Positions 25,940 to 37,341 of a stretch of DNA of 64,000 nucleotides are shown one piece after another. A program made the position numbers and the translations under genes. Source of the DNA: Adiantum capillus-veneris (taxonomy: Eukaryota > Streptophyta > Polypodiopsida > Polypodiales > Pteridaceae); assembly GCA_014529385.2 (NCBI GenBank), contig CM043969.1, positions 71,338,176 to 71,402,175 of the forward strand, given 5' to 3'. The first letter of the stretch is position 1; every line of letters begins with the position of its first letter. The notes under the pieces are model-generated. The model did not search any database. It worked only from the letters and a program-made list of their open reading frames with translations, and had not been told where the DNA came from.

Positions 25940-26269
25940 CCAATGTTTTTATCTTATAACACTAGTTCTCTTTTTATTGTGCAAAAATTTAAATAGCATG
26001 CATGCTTAGAATGATGTTTATGATGGCGACGTCTCTCAAACACCAAGTAGAATTTGTCACTCTACTTGGGAGAATGAAAAGGACTAAAGAGCAGACATGC
26101 TTGCGGCAGCTATGTCTCCCAAGCACCAAATGGATTAGTCATCCATCTTGGAAAGATGTCGTAGAGTAAAAAGGGATCCTCTACCTGCAAAGAAAAATTG
26201 ATTAATGACTAAGGTTTTATCTCTTCTACCTCATAGTCGAGGATGACTATGATTTCAAGAGACATGTAA

Positions 26270-27806
26270 TGTCATAAAAATCTAATATCTAACCAATCCA
26301 AATGATTTTCTCATATTAAATTGATCATTTAATGTTGGAGAATAGATGGGAACAAGGGTTATAATATAGACATGTGCGTTCGGGTCTATCTCGACACGAG
26401 ACCAATGGTAAAGGGGCCCAAATGAGAGATGATCTGTAAAAGAGCAAGGTTAAACAATGGAGCTTAAAGACCTTAGGGTTAGCTTCATTTGAAGACCTCC
26501 AAAGGTTAATGTTAAAAGTCCTTTGACCTTAGGTCTAGGGCTATGCTTGAGGTGGGAACCCGGCCCAAGCTTGAGATTCTTGTCGTTTGCCTAATGACTG
26601 AGATGCTTAAGATGCTTGAAGTGCTTGATGATTGAGATGCTTGAGATGATTGTCCTGCTTGAGATGCTAGGGTTGTACTTCAGGTGGGAACCTAACCCAA
26701 GCGCTTGTGATGAGAATTGGGCCCAAGGTTGAGGGGCTTGAGGTGTCACAAAAGTCAATGCATATCCCTACAAGGAGGGGGCAAGCCATGCAAGTAGGGG
26801 GGGTGGTTGCTTGATCACTCTCTCTCCCAAACGGCACCGCTTGCTCAAGAGGCAGGTGGGACACATGTCAAGCCCCTAGCTAGGTTACCCTCAAGGAGTG
26901 TTCAAAGCCTATTGGTTGGCCTCCCAAGGGATCCAATGATAATTAAGTAGATTTAATTAACTATATTTGCATTTATCAAGTCCTCTCTCTCAAAGGGGAA
27001 AGGGGGACACTTATCCCAAGTCTAGCATGCTTGCTTGATATGCATCCTGCATGTGATTGGTCAGACTTGCAAAGGTCCAATGAGCTTCAAGCTTGTGCTA
27101 GAAGATGGGGTCGACCAAAGCAAGTGGGGGGCATGCTTGAGGGGTATACTCTCCCACACACACTCTCATTGTGTGAAGTGCAAAGTGCAAGAGATCCATT
27201 TCCTTCTCCAAGCTAGTAGAGGAGTTGAGAGCCTACACCAACACTCTTGGCTATGGAATGTAAATCCAACCAAGAGCCATGCTTCAATGCTTAAGCTTAC
27301 CATCTTCTTCATCTTCATTACTATCCTATTATGTATGCTAGCAATAATAGTGATGTTAAGTGAGGAACTAATTCTTTTTCCTATGAAATGTTTCTTCTTC
27401 CTCTTCCCTACCCTCATTCCCCACTAGCTCCTTCGAAGGTGTTTGAGGCCTTGGGACTGAGGCTTGGGATAGTTAATGCTTTCTACAAAGTTTATGTTAT
27501 GCTCGTGATGCATGAAGCTTTCCATCTTCATTGCATCACCTAGGTCACAAGGAACACAAAGATGGGAGCACCTATAATACAAATGCCTATTGGAGGGGGG
27601 ACCGGCTCCACATAAATCCAGTCCTCAACTGCTGTCATAATCTCTAAACTCTCTCTCTTGCAAAAGTATTGTTCATGCCAAGTTAACTAAATACTATGTT
27701 TATGTTGCTACCATCAATTAAGTTCACCCTCTGTACAAAGTAATTTCACAAAAGTACTTTCTCTAATTTCCGCTACTCTCAAAGTTAATAGACCATTTAC
27801 ATTACT
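26270..27806 (+). repeat. 3' LTR of Gypsy element A
   Basis: Starts TGTCATAAAA and ends TTACT, where the 5' copy ends TTACA (a terminal base change). Flanked by CATCT at 27807-27811. I see no clear polypurine tract just upstream, only GATTTCAAGAGACATGTAA. Confidence 0.85.
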
Positions 27807-27811
27807 CATCT

Positions 27812-28170
27812 GTAAAGAGTCTCCCACCGTGCACACATGGAAACCAAAAGCTCTACCAAGCATGACACCATTTTCCAACAAGCCCTTATTTCTGCCTTGT
27901 TGTTGAAGTTGTCGCGTGATCGCACAAGACCAAGTCAATTTTAGGCGTAAAAACCGTTTGGTTTGAGGACTATGAATGGATACTTCTACTGCCTTTAGAG
28001 ACAATGTTGCTCACTGAAAACACCACAGCTTCCATGCCACACAACCATGTTGTGCATATCTTGCAATCAAAAGACCTTAGCTTCCATGCCCAATATGTGG
28101 AAAGAGCGAAGGCGCCCTGTGAAAAGAGCGCATAGCTTCCTTCGCACACTAATTTTGCACATATCTTGTA
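27812..28170 (-). pseudogene. Degenerate PPR locus, right part
   Basis: Continues the - strand PPR locus after Gypsy A. A peptide NKGLLENGVMLGRAFGFH around 27830-27900 matches the GLLEKDVVLGNALV segment of the module. Further right, repeated strings about cytosolic-like CATATCTTGCAATCAA recur near 28055 and 28150 and the similarity fades. Confidence 0.6.
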
Positions 28171-28404
28171 ATCAACGGCGGATAAGATTCAGGCAACGAC
28201 GGTGCTCGCGCTATTTTTATTGTCTAACAGACGCTCTTATTTTTGTTGATTATAAGATAAGACTACTTCCCTTGAAAATCTTGGCCACGTGGACGAACAT
28301 CTTGTGAGTATTTTGAATCTGTCTTTATGCTAACAAAATAAGAAAGCCCTTAGGCCAACCAAGTAACAAGGCCAACACTAACGCGCAGACAACATCACTA
28401 CCTG

Positions 28405-28540
<136 letters not shown>

Positions 28541-28552
<12 letters not shown>

Positions 28553-28700
28553 AATTTTAATGTCGTAGGAAACTATCCTAAGAGACCTTAAAGATCTATC
28601 TGACGAGGAGAGTTGAACTCAAGACCTGTTATTTAAGAGGGAAATGGCATAACCAATCTACCACACTTGGGTGATAAAAAGGTTACACTTGGGAGAGAGA
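28541..28700 (-). mobile_element. Candidate tRNA-derived SINE, copy 1
   Basis: On the - strand an A-box-like TGGTAGATTGG (28663-28653; 10 of 11 against TRGYNNARNGG) precedes a B-box-like AGTTCAACTCT (28619-28609; about 8 of 11 against GGTTCGANNCC) with 33 bases between. The sequence then runs about 65 bp to a tail of (TTC)n(TC)n(AC)n. A split internal Pol III promoter with a simple-repeat tail is SINE architecture. I see no target duplication, and copy 2 may have arisen by segmental duplication, so this stays a candidate. Confidence 0.5.
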
Positions 28701-28995
28701 GCTCTTGACTGCTTTGAATGGCAACACAAATAAGAGAGAGAGAACAATAAGCTATTTTTATTATTGGATCTAAAAAATAGCCTTAGAAAACCTTTAAAAA
28801 AATGTACAAGATTTGATAGGTACCACACCTATATCGCTACTTGCAAGCAGGCAATGCCAACAAACGTGACCTTCAAACGACTAAAAGTTGGTGAGCTGTA
28901 GTTGGAGTTTACACCGATCAATCATTTCCGTCCAGTAGAAAGTCGGTAATGAACATTAAAATAGCGAGTCGAAAGAGAATCGCCCGATGGAGAGA

Positions 28996-29013
28996 TGCAC
29001 ACGCACGCGCGCG

Positions 29014-29083
<70 letters not shown>

Positions 29084-29101
29084 GAAGAAGAAGAAGAAGA
29101 A
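28996..29101. repeat. Composite microsatellite (CA/CG)n(GA)n(AAG)n
   Basis: An ACGCACGCGCGCGCAC run, then about 32 GA units to 29080, then AAG units. It is the tail side of SINE candidate copy 2. A further (GA)n tract lies at 29280-29320. Confidence 0.93.
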
Positions 29102-29240
29102 AATTTTAATGTCGTAAGGAAACTATCCCAAGAGACCTTAAAGATCTATCTGACGAGGAGAGTTGAACTCAAGACCTGTTATTCAAGAGGGAAATGGCAT
29201 AACCAATCTACCACACTTGGGTGATAGAAAGGTTACACTT
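29082..29240 (-). mobile_element. Candidate tRNA-derived SINE, copy 2
   Basis: Same arrangement as copy 1: A-box-like at 29213-29203, B-box-like at 29169-29159, tail (TTC)n then (TC)n then a CG/CA-rich run from about 29101 down to 28996. It differs from copy 1 at few positions. Confidence 0.48.
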
Positions 29241-29276
29241 GGGAGAGAGCTCTTGGCTGCTTTAAACGGCAATGCA

Positions 29277-29325
<49 letters not shown>

Positions 29326-29697
29326 TAAGCTATTTTTATTATTGGACCTAAAAAATAGCCTTAGAAAACATAAAAGAAAGTGTTAAAAATGTTTACAAGA
29401 TTTGATAAGCACCATACCTATATCACTACTTACAAGCAGGCAATGCCAACAAACCGATCGATCCTATACTTATAAGCACCATACCTATATCACTACTTAC
29501 AACCAGGCAATGCCAACGAACCGATCGATCATTCCCGTCCGGTAGAAAGTCGGTACTGAACATTAAGTTAGCGAGTCAAAAAAGAATCGTGAAGAGCTTG
29601 AGGTATGCGTCTGTCATCCGCTTTCAACAGGTAAGCGGCGCCCGTCTTCCTCCTGTTGTGCTTAAGCTTGTCTGCAAAAGCGTCCATCGGCTTGAAA

Positions 29698-30633
29698 ATG
29701 ACTCACCCTGCTTTTATGAGAGCACCCATGGCCATGACTGACTCCCCCTTGGACGAACCCCCCCTTGGACCTGTGGGCATCTTATGGGACATGGAGAATT
29801 GCCCCATCCCTGGTGATGTCCACTCTGATGCGGTCGCAGGCAACATTCGTCTGGCCCTCAAAGTCCACCCTGCTGTTGATAGCTTTGTTACCATCTTTTC
29901 TGCTTATGGTGATTTCAATCAATTCCCTCGCCGGCTTCGAGAAGGATGCCAGCGTACTGGTATCAATCTGATCGACGTTCCCAATGGCCGAAAGGATGCG
30001 GCAGACAAAGCTATTCTTGCAGACATGTTCCTTTTTGCACTTGACAATCCGCCCCCGTGCACCATTCTTCTGATTTCGGGAGATGTGGATTTTGCACCTG
30101 CATTGCATAAGCTTGGACAAAGAGGGTATACTGTTTTGTTGGCTGTACCGGCAGCAGCACGGGTTGCATCTTCTCTTTGCAATGCAAGCCAACATGTTTG
30201 GGATTGGCCAAGCGTGGCACGAGGGGAAGGATTTGTGCCTGTGAAAGCATTATGCCACCAGCACATATTACGAAGACAGCCTGGGGATATGGAAGGATTG
30301 AAGAAGCAGCTTGTGACGCTGTTGAAGTTCCATGGGGGTGTACTTAACTTTACCAGGGTTTTTTCAGAGTACAGAAAGATGTATGGAAGACCGCTTTTTC
30401 TCTCTGAGTACGGATCACTGAAACTATATGCCCTATTGATAAGGTTGGGGAAGGCTTTTAAAATAGTAAATACAGGGTCTACAAGTCTAGTAGTACTTAA
30501 TGATTGCCCGCCAACAGCCCGGAGAAGCAGCCAGGTGGATGATCTTGGGCAGCAGGGAGGGTCTTTAGGCAATGCAAAACAGCACGAGGATGATGATCTT
30601 GAAGAAGTTATTCTTCTACGTGCCAAGGACTAA
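29698..30633 (+). CDS. NYN-domain/OST-HTH (LOTUS) putative ribonuclease
   Basis: A 311-codon intronless frame, the only intact host-type gene here. Residues ~25-165 form a limkain-b1/MARF1-type NYN (PIN-like) domain with the expected acidic residues: DMENCP (D31), DAADKAILADMF (D100, D103) and SGDVDF (D129, D131). Residues ~197-265 fit an OST-HTH/LOTUS domain (EGLKKQLVTLLKFHGGVL to SLKLYALLIRLGKAFKI). Family members cleave RNA; Arabidopsis NYN/OST-HTH proteins of this kind have been tied to mitochondrial transcript maturation, but no clear transit peptide is visible here. I chose the ATG at 29698 because the longer frame upstream opens only with TTG. A CAG|GTAAGC string at 29628-29636 hints at an upstream splice site, so a further 5' exon is possible. 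The tail is acidic (EDDDLEEV). Confidence 0.85.
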   Translation: MTHPAFMRAPMAMTDSPLDEPPLGPVGILWDMENCPIPGDVHSDAVAGNIRLALKVHPAVDSFVTIFSAYGDFNQFPRRLREGCQRTGINLIDVPNGRKDAADKAILADMFLFALDNPPPCTILLISGDVDFAPALHKLGQRGYTVLLAVPAAARVASSLCNASQHVWDWPSVARGEGFVPVKALCHQHILRRQPGDMEGLKKQLVTLLKFHGGVLNFTRVFSEYRKMYGRPLFLSEYGSLKLYALLIRLGKAFKIVNTGSTSLVVLNDCPPTARRSSQVDDLGQQGGSLGNAKQHEDDDLEEVILLRAKD

Positions 30634-30639
30634 AAGGAT

Positions 30640-32470
30640 AGCAGCGCGTGAGCAGAGGTTAGTTATGGCTTCGCCGCTTACAGCAGACTTAGCATTGAGT
30701 CATGAAGCCGGGACATGGAGGAGCAGACATTGGCTTTGAGATCTTTCAAATGGGAACTACAAGTGTTCTACTTAGGTCGCTTTTTTGACCACAAAACCGA
30801 GTTTGATCCCGGCTCAGAATGAACATTGGAGATATGCTGAGCACATGCAAGCTGAATGTTGTTTTCTTCTTATAGAACAGTTTCTGGATGGTTGCAGGAA
30901 GAGTAGAAAATGCACCGGCAAAGTTTTACTTCTTTTTTCTCCGGAAGTATTTGCAGGCGATGCAAAAGTTGGCAGGAGATTGTTCAAGGTCTATTCAAAA
31001 TTGCATTGATTTTGAAGATTGTCCTTGGCATATCAACGAGTCAGTTGAGGCGAAATGACGTGGAGGCTTTATTTATCCAATTGAAGTCTCGGAGTAGTGG
31101 CACCAAAATGAATGGTAATTGTTCCTTGAATGTTTTAAGACCGCAACATTGTTGGTACGAGGGTAGAAGCTAGATGTTCATGAGATGACAGTTATGATTT
31201 GTGATATGAAATCAAATATTTCAACAAAGTGTCCCTTGTGCGGGGGAAGAAGAAATGGTCGAGCTCAAAGCTTGTGTGTCAATGAGTGTATTTTATTGGG
31301 ACAATTTTCTGTTATTTCTTTTTTCCCTTATTTTCTTCCATTCTTTTAGCTGTTTAGTGCTGTATTGTGATGCTTTTTGAAAATTCATTATTTTTAGTAC
31401 CAACTTTGGTATTGTGTAGTGTTGCCAGTAAGTTGCATATACAAGATATTGATATTTCTGGGTACAATGTTTCAAAGGAGATTAGGGTGATCAAATTTAT
31501 ATGAGTACACCCCTCTTTTAATCAAACGGGTGAGCAATATGTTGTTGGGTAGGTGTCCCTAACGCTTTGACTTCGAAGGGTTTGGTTTAGTTTTAGTAGG
31601 TTCGTTCTATCATAAACCATTGGCCAGTCTTCTCTTGTATAGTGAGCCTTGGTAGGGAGAAGTTCATGTGGCGAATGAAATGTTGCTAGCCACAACATGG
31701 TACATTGCCTCTTTGTTGGATTTGCACTCTACGGTCATTTCTTAGTTGAGGTGATAGGGACGATTGGTCAGAAACTTAATGGCAAATGCGACATTAGTGC
31801 ACCTATCATTCTGGAATACCGCGATTTATTGAAACCTGAAGGCCCTTGTTGGATGTTGCACATGCATTGGATATGATGATTTTGGTAGGCTCTTTGGTAT
31901 GGGTGTAGATATTGATACCTATAAATCATTAGCATCAAGTGTTGAGGAAATACTCCTTCCCAAACCAGCAACATGTGTCCACACTTCACACGTTCATGTA
32001 TTGAATTTGAGGCTTCTTCCTAGTGGGTCAAGTTTTAACTTAAAGAAGAGTTTTAAGTCTCACTTGCTTCTTGATGCTTCATAGACTACAAAGTGAATTG
32101 AGGGTTTTCTACAATGCCAGTATCTCAAAGAAGGGGAGAAATAAGGGTGTCATGATTCAAAAATTACACCATATATGTTGCCCTTGAGTAGAAAACCATT
32201 TTATCCTTGAACGAGGGAGCTCTCCCTACCCTTACATGCTCGAGCCTATCCCCTTGAGTGAGATCCACAACATTGCATCCATCGAGCTTAGCTCTCATCC
32301 TCTACGACGCCAGACATGGTGTTGGAGCACCGACAAGGAGTCTCATTGAAAATGCACTTTATGTCCCTATATAGGATAGAACATGTGCAATTGATAATTG
32401 TATATGTGTTTTTAACAACCTGTCGCCAACAATAGACTTTTGACGTCATTAATGTCACAAACTATTGACG
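30640..32470. other. Downstream of the NYN gene; nothing recognised
   Basis: Contains short open frames on both strands (for example + 30785-31009 and + 31899-32084) with protein-like composition but no motif I recognise. It could include 3' UTR or decayed exons. T-rich tracts occur at 31310-31345. No LTR or TIR pair was spotted. Confidence 0.4.
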
Positions 32471-33085
32471 TGTCAAGCCACTAAAGAACGGAGCCAACGT
32501 TTAGATCCCGGCAAGGGACCAAAACCCTAAGAAGAAGTAGAAGAAGAAGAAGAAGTTTTATAGACTTACAAAGTCTTGACGAGTGGTCTATTTTTAAAGA
32601 AGAGTTCCCATCAACTTACAGGACCTCGTCCAATGGGGCCCAAGTGAGGTAAAGGCATTAAAAATAAAGCAAAACACACTCAGAAGACTTTGCAAAGTAA
32701 AATATGATGATGTGACACTTGTACGGGTGTTTCGCAATTCTCGACAGATTTTTGAGAAAATCCCAAAATTTTAGGAAAGTGTTTTTTTGGGGTCAGCTTT
32801 TCTAGCTTTGGGCTTTTAAATATGAGCCTTGCGGGTCCTCCTCTAGCACTCTTCAGCACGCATATTGTAGAGGAGGTGCTCCCCGATTGTTGTACTTTGC
32901 GAATCAACAATAATAAAGATATACTGAAAGGGGTGTCAACATTTGGGACCAGTGCTCCTTTGGGGTGGAACTTCGCCACTACTCGTCTTGTGTCGTGCAT
33001 TTTTTTCAGCTCAATTGTTATTTGAAGTGCTTAAAGTTGTTCATTCCGGTTTTTTTTATTGGCACCTGGTGCTCGTCTTGTGACA
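32471..33085 (+). repeat. 5' LTR of non-coding LTR element
   Basis: 615 bp, TG...CA. Contains an (AAG)n run near 32535-32555 and aligns with 34640-35271 throughout, with roughly a tenth of positions different. Confidence 0.8.
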
Positions 33086-33086
33086 G

Positions 33087-33098
33087 TGGTATCAGTGC
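33087..33098 (+). other. Primer binding site of non-coding LTR element
   Basis: TGGTATCAGTGC, one base after the LTR end. One mismatch from the initiator tRNA-Met type seen in the other elements. Confidence 0.75.
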
Positions 33099-33924
33099 AT
33101 CAGGCGTGTGGTTTTCTAAAAGCATATCCGTCCTACAAAAGAGCAAACAGAGCAAACCACAGGCTACCGGAATTGTATTTGAAGTATCTTGGGGTCCCGA
33201 CCCCGGAGTTATTAGCCACTCCCACCCTTCATCTCGCACCGGGCACGCTTTCGTCTTCCCCGCTCATGTCTTACAGGGCATAATCCATTAAGATCACTTT
33301 CAAGAGAAGGATCCAAGATTTGTTTCAAGTCACTATTTTTCTCAAAAGCAGTGCCACGCATATGTTGACGTCTATAGCTACCAAGCCGCACACTCCAAGG
33401 ACTTGGCAAGCTTTCAAGAAAAAATTTGCTCGAAGTTATATGGTTTCTAACATCTTCCTTCGTAGTGCAACTTCTGGCAGAGTGGGGTATCCTGAAATGC
33501 TTGCCATGTAAACCCTAGCAAATTATAACTTGAAATTCTTAGACATCTCTTAGCAGGTATGAGGTCCAATGTGACTACTATGTCTTGGGACTACCATCAC
33601 CGCCCCACAGGAACACTGTTTATCCAAGAGCTTATGGACCATGGTGCGGTCAACTACGACCTTATGGAAGGAGCCTAACCCTAATTTTTTGGGTGCAGGT
33701 TTCAGGATGGAAAGTCGGTCGACTTTTCGAGCTCGGCTGTTGTCGAGATTGCTTCTTAAGTTTGAGTTCTGTTTGAGAACTTGTTTGGTGATCCTATTTG
33801 GAATTTGTTTGAAATGGATGGAATCTGTTTTGAACCTGTTTTAGTGCCGATTTGAATTGTTTAACTCTGGTTTCAATGATGCGTGATTTTACTCTCATGT
33901 GGACTAGTGAGAAATGATGTTTGA

Positions 33925-34290
33925 GAATGCTTGGTCATACTCATGGCCAGGACCCTTGTGGTTATTTGCGGGGGGGGGGGGGGGAGAGAGAGAGTATTGA
34001 ATGATTGAAAACTGTTGTTTTTACTCATGGCCTGGATCCTTGTGGTTATTTATGGGGGGAGTATTGTTGTTGTTACTGATGGCTTGAACCCTTGTGGTTA
34101 TTTACGAGGGGAGTATTAAGAAGTCTGAGCAGTGGTTACTCTCAGCACCTCTAAAGGGGGGCGTTTGGTTGTAAACGGCCTCTATATCTCATGGCCTTGA
34201 CCTTTTTAGGTTATTTGTGGGAGGAGTGATGAGGGAGTCGTTGAACAGCTCATGGCCCGGACTTGGATGGTTATTTGTGGGGAAAGTGTT
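33925..34290. repeat. Degenerate minisatellite inside the non-coding LTR element
   Basis: The block CTCATGGCCTGGACCCTTGTG / GTTATTTGTGGGGG (written in two parts) occurs about five times at irregular spacing between 33940 and 34285. A poly-G run at 33969-33983 expands the G-rich end of the first copy. Confidence 0.75.
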
Positions 34291-34639
34291 CGTTGACGGC
34301 TTTATGTTTCTATGTCTTGTAACTTGCATATGTGAGTATTTGTGTTGCATTGTGATGTGCCAACTACTGAATATTCCTAATTGGTTGAGATTGCCTGGTA
34401 AGTAATTTTAGTGCATCAAGACACCTGAAAGATCAATGCGGTCTAGGTGTGGTGGCTAATTTTACTACGTTGGAATATCAAGAGTTCCGATCTGGACGAA
34501 AGGATAAGCCAACTCCTTAACAAAAAAAAGAGTAAACTGATTGTCCCTCGGAATGACCCTCAAAAAGTTTTAAGCTAATTTGAGTTATTTTACAGATATG
34601 TTGTAATCGCGGACGATTACTTTCTTTCAAGAAGGGACG

Positions 34640-35271
34640 TGTCAAGTCACTGAAGAATGGAGTTAATTCAGATCCCGGCAAGGGGCCAAAAACCTAAGAA
34701 GAAGCAAAAGAAGAAGAAGAAGAAGAAGTTTTACAGACTTACAAAGTCTTGACGAGTGGCCTATTTTTAAAGAAGAGTTCCCACCAACTTATGGTACCCT
34801 CATCCGATGGGGCCCAAGTGACATAAAGGCATTAAAAATAAGGCAGAACACACTCAAAAGACTTTGCACAGTAAACTATGATGATGTGGCACCTGTACGG
34901 ATGTTCCCCAATTCACGGCGGATTATCAAGAAAATCCTGAAATTTTAGGAAAGTATTTTTTTGGGGTCAGCTTTTCATATTTGATGCTTTTAGGCTTTGG
35001 GCCTTTAAATATGAGCTTTGGGGGCCTCCTCTGGCACTCTTTAGCATGCAGATTACAGAGGAGGTTCTCCTCGATTGTTGTACTTTGCGAATCATCAATA
35101 ATAAAGAAATAGTGAAGGGACGCCCGCATTTGGGGCCAGTGCTCTCTTGAGGTGGAACTTCGCACTCCCTTTCTCATGTTGTGCATCTTTTTTAGCTTAG
35201 TTTTTATTTGAAGTGCTTAAAGTTATTCAGTCTATTCTTTTCTATTGGCACGTGGTGCCCGTCTTGTGACA
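34640..35271 (+). repeat. 3' LTR of non-coding LTR element
   Basis: 632 bp partner of 32471-33085, with the same TGTCAAG start and CTTGTGACA end. Confidence 0.8.
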
Positions 35272-35329
35272 ATTACCTTGCTACAACGCTACTCTTGGTT
35301 AGAGTTCTTGTTTATGTTCTTGTCCCCAG

Positions 35330-36752
35330 TCGAAATGGTGAATATCAGCTTGTGTTGATCATCATAGCAAAAGTGGATATATGCTAAGCTTATAGACCAG
35401 AGCATTGTATGTTCGGAAAGTTGTCTCTTGACGTGCATTGATTGCGGGATATTCTCAACAAGGACAGGGCCAGGAAGCTTTGGCCGACTGTTTTCAGGAT
35501 GCGAAGCAAGGGCTAGGAAGCTTTGGCCAACTGTTTTTAGGATGTGACACAAGGGCATTCTCCTAATGTACGTAATTACCTATGCTTGCATCTTGAAAGC
35601 ATGCGGGACTAAGTAGGACTCTAATATGAGCAATGATAATGTCAGACAAGGGTTGTGTGCTTGGCATTGCTTTGATCGACATGTCTACCAGATGTGGTGT
35701 GCTTGAGAAAGCACAAAGAGTTCTTGAGGAGATTTGTTTTCGGATTGTTGTCTCTTGGAATGCATTGATTGCGGGGTATGCTCAACAGTGGCAGGGCGAG
35801 AAAGCTTTGCGTTGTTTTTAGAGAATGCAAAGCAAGGCATTTCTCCAGATGCAATCACCTATGCTTGCATCTTGAAGAAATTCGGTACTGTGCAAATCGC
35901 CAATATGGGCAACATAATTCACAATGATAATGTTTGTCAAGGGTTGTTGAAACAAAACTTCATGCTTACACTGCAAGTATGTCAGATATGGTGTACTTCA
36001 AAAAGCACAAAGAGTCCTTGAGGAGCTAGCTATCCAGAATGCTAAGTCTCAAAATGCGATGATTGCAAGTTATGCCGAACAGTGGTGGGGCTCTATATCG
36101 TTTTTAGCTGATGCAAAGCGAGTGCATCTCTCCAGATGCAATCACCTATGCTTGCATCTTGAAGGCATGTGGCAATTTGGAGAAATTGAGATGGGCAATA
36201 GAACTCACAATGATATTGTTAGTCAAGAACTATAAAAAAAAACCCGGTATGCTTGGCACTACCTTGGTTGACATGTATATCAAATGTGGAGGGCAAGAAG
36301 CTTTGGGCTGTTTCAAAATATGCAAAGCGAGGACATCGCTCCAGATGCAATCACCTATGCCTTTGTCTTGAAGGCATGTGGCATTATGCAAGATGTTGAT
36401 ATGGGCAATAATATTCATGATGATATTGTTAGTCAGGGTTGTTGAAAAAAAAAGTTGTGCTTCGCATTGCCTTAATCAACATGTATGCCAAATATGGTGT
36501 CCTTTAGAAAGCACAAAAAGTGCTTGAGGAAATCCTTGTATGGAATGTAGACTCTTGGAATACATTGATTGCATGATAAGTAGAACAAGGGTAGGGCCAG
36601 GAGGAGGATGTATTTCAAAAAGCACAAAGAGTTCTTGAGGGCTTGCCTATATGGAATGTTAAGTCTTAGAATGCACTGATTACAAGATATGCCAAATAAG
36701 GACATGGCTAGGAATCTCTGGACTGTTTTGAGTTGATACGAAGCGATTGCAT
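35330..36752 (+). pseudogene. Degenerate PPR locus, left part
   Basis: Several PPR modules in broken frames. At 35633-35821: VLGIALIDMSTRCGVLEKAQRVLEEICFRIVVSWNALIAGYAQQ (read in pieces), a nearly complete module pair. At 35840-35890 and 36110-36165: PDAITYACILK and PDAITYACILKACG. At 36240-36300: LGTTLVDMYIKCG. The layout repeats about every 300 bp. The locus is cut at 36752 by the Copia element and resumes at 41936, where the joined sequence again reads into a DAIT motif. Confidence 0.82.
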
Positions 36753-36979
36753 TGTTACCATATACATGTGGTAGTGATGTGTGTGAACACACTAGGACCG
36801 CCGGGGCATTTTTTCCCTCTTTAGGAGGTTTTTTCCCCCGTGCATTGTATATACGCCCATCACTCTAGGGCTATCCATCTTTCCATTGCACACTAAGGAA
36901 TACACTCTCTATTGTGTGCCTTGAGCTTCCTTCGTCTTCTCCAAGCTGTGTGTGTTTCTCTGCAACCCTAATTCCAACA
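36753..36979 (+). repeat. 5' LTR of intact Copia element
   Basis: 227 bp, TGTTACC...CCAACA. A TATA-like TGTATATAC at about 36846-36854 may serve as promoter. Identical to the 3' LTR. Confidence 0.95.
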
Positions 36980-36981
36980 AT

Positions 36982-36993
36982 TGGTATCAGAGC
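36982..36993 (+). other. Primer binding site of intact Copia element
   Basis: TGGTATCAGAGC two bases after the LTR, the initiator tRNA-Met type. Confidence 0.92.
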
Positions 36994-37341
36994 AGGTCAC
37001 GTCCTCCCGGGCTTAGTCGCCAGCTGCTCCAGCACACGCCTGCTCACTTTCTCCGATTTCAGTGAGCTTTGGCAAGCGTTCGCAGGTCGACAAATATTTT
37101 GGGCGAGCTCGAAGAGCTCGGTCTGCTCAGAATTTTGATTTGGGCTCATTTCGGCCTCCGTTTCCACTACGGGCAGTACTGCACAGGCTATTTCGTCATT
37201 TTGTGCAGATTTTCTGTCAGTGCCGTTTTCTGCATAACAGGTGCCTTATAGTCTTCTACGGTTTGTGCTATATAGCACAAGTTGTTCCCGCTCCATTTCT
37301 CCTATTTTCGGGCAGTTTTCACATCAGGTGCAGCATTTACC

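Larger units (their letters stand above)
11722..27806 (+). mobile_element. Ty3/Gypsy element A, degenerate, interrupted by element B
   Basis: Boundaries rest on direct repeats starting TGTCATAAA at 11722 and 26270, and on a 5-bp target duplication CATCT at 11717-11721 and 27807-27811. The order is LTR, tRNA-Met-type PBS, gag, protease, RT, RNase H, integrase, chromodomain-like tail, LTR, that is Gypsy order (integrase last). RT is cut at 15646 and resumes at 23331 because element B inserted there. All genes carry stops or frameshifts. LTR divergence of roughly a tenth (by eye) and a ~260-bp length difference between LTRs indicate an old insertion. Confidence 0.9.
32471..35271 (+). mobile_element. 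Non-coding LTR element (LARD-like)
   Basis: Two direct repeats of about 615-630 bp, both starting TGTCAAG and ending CTTGTGACA, bracket a ~1.55-kb interior. A PBS follows the left repeat and a purine tract (AAGAAGGGACG, 34629-34639) precedes the right one. The interior has no gag, protease, RT or integrase motif that I can find, so mobility would depend on another element. The flanking 5-mers (TGACG left, ATTAC right) do not match, so the target duplication is lost or the copy is recombinant. Confidence 0.75.

Noticed and set aside
28600-28680. A true tRNA gene
   Set aside because: A- and B-box-like strings are present but no complete cloverleaf with a 7-bp acceptor stem can be drawn; called a SINE candidate instead.
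29919-30626. Long - strand frame of 235 codons opposite the NYN gene
   Set aside because: It is antisense to a clearly conserved domain gene, has no motif of its own, and its composition follows from the + strand codons.
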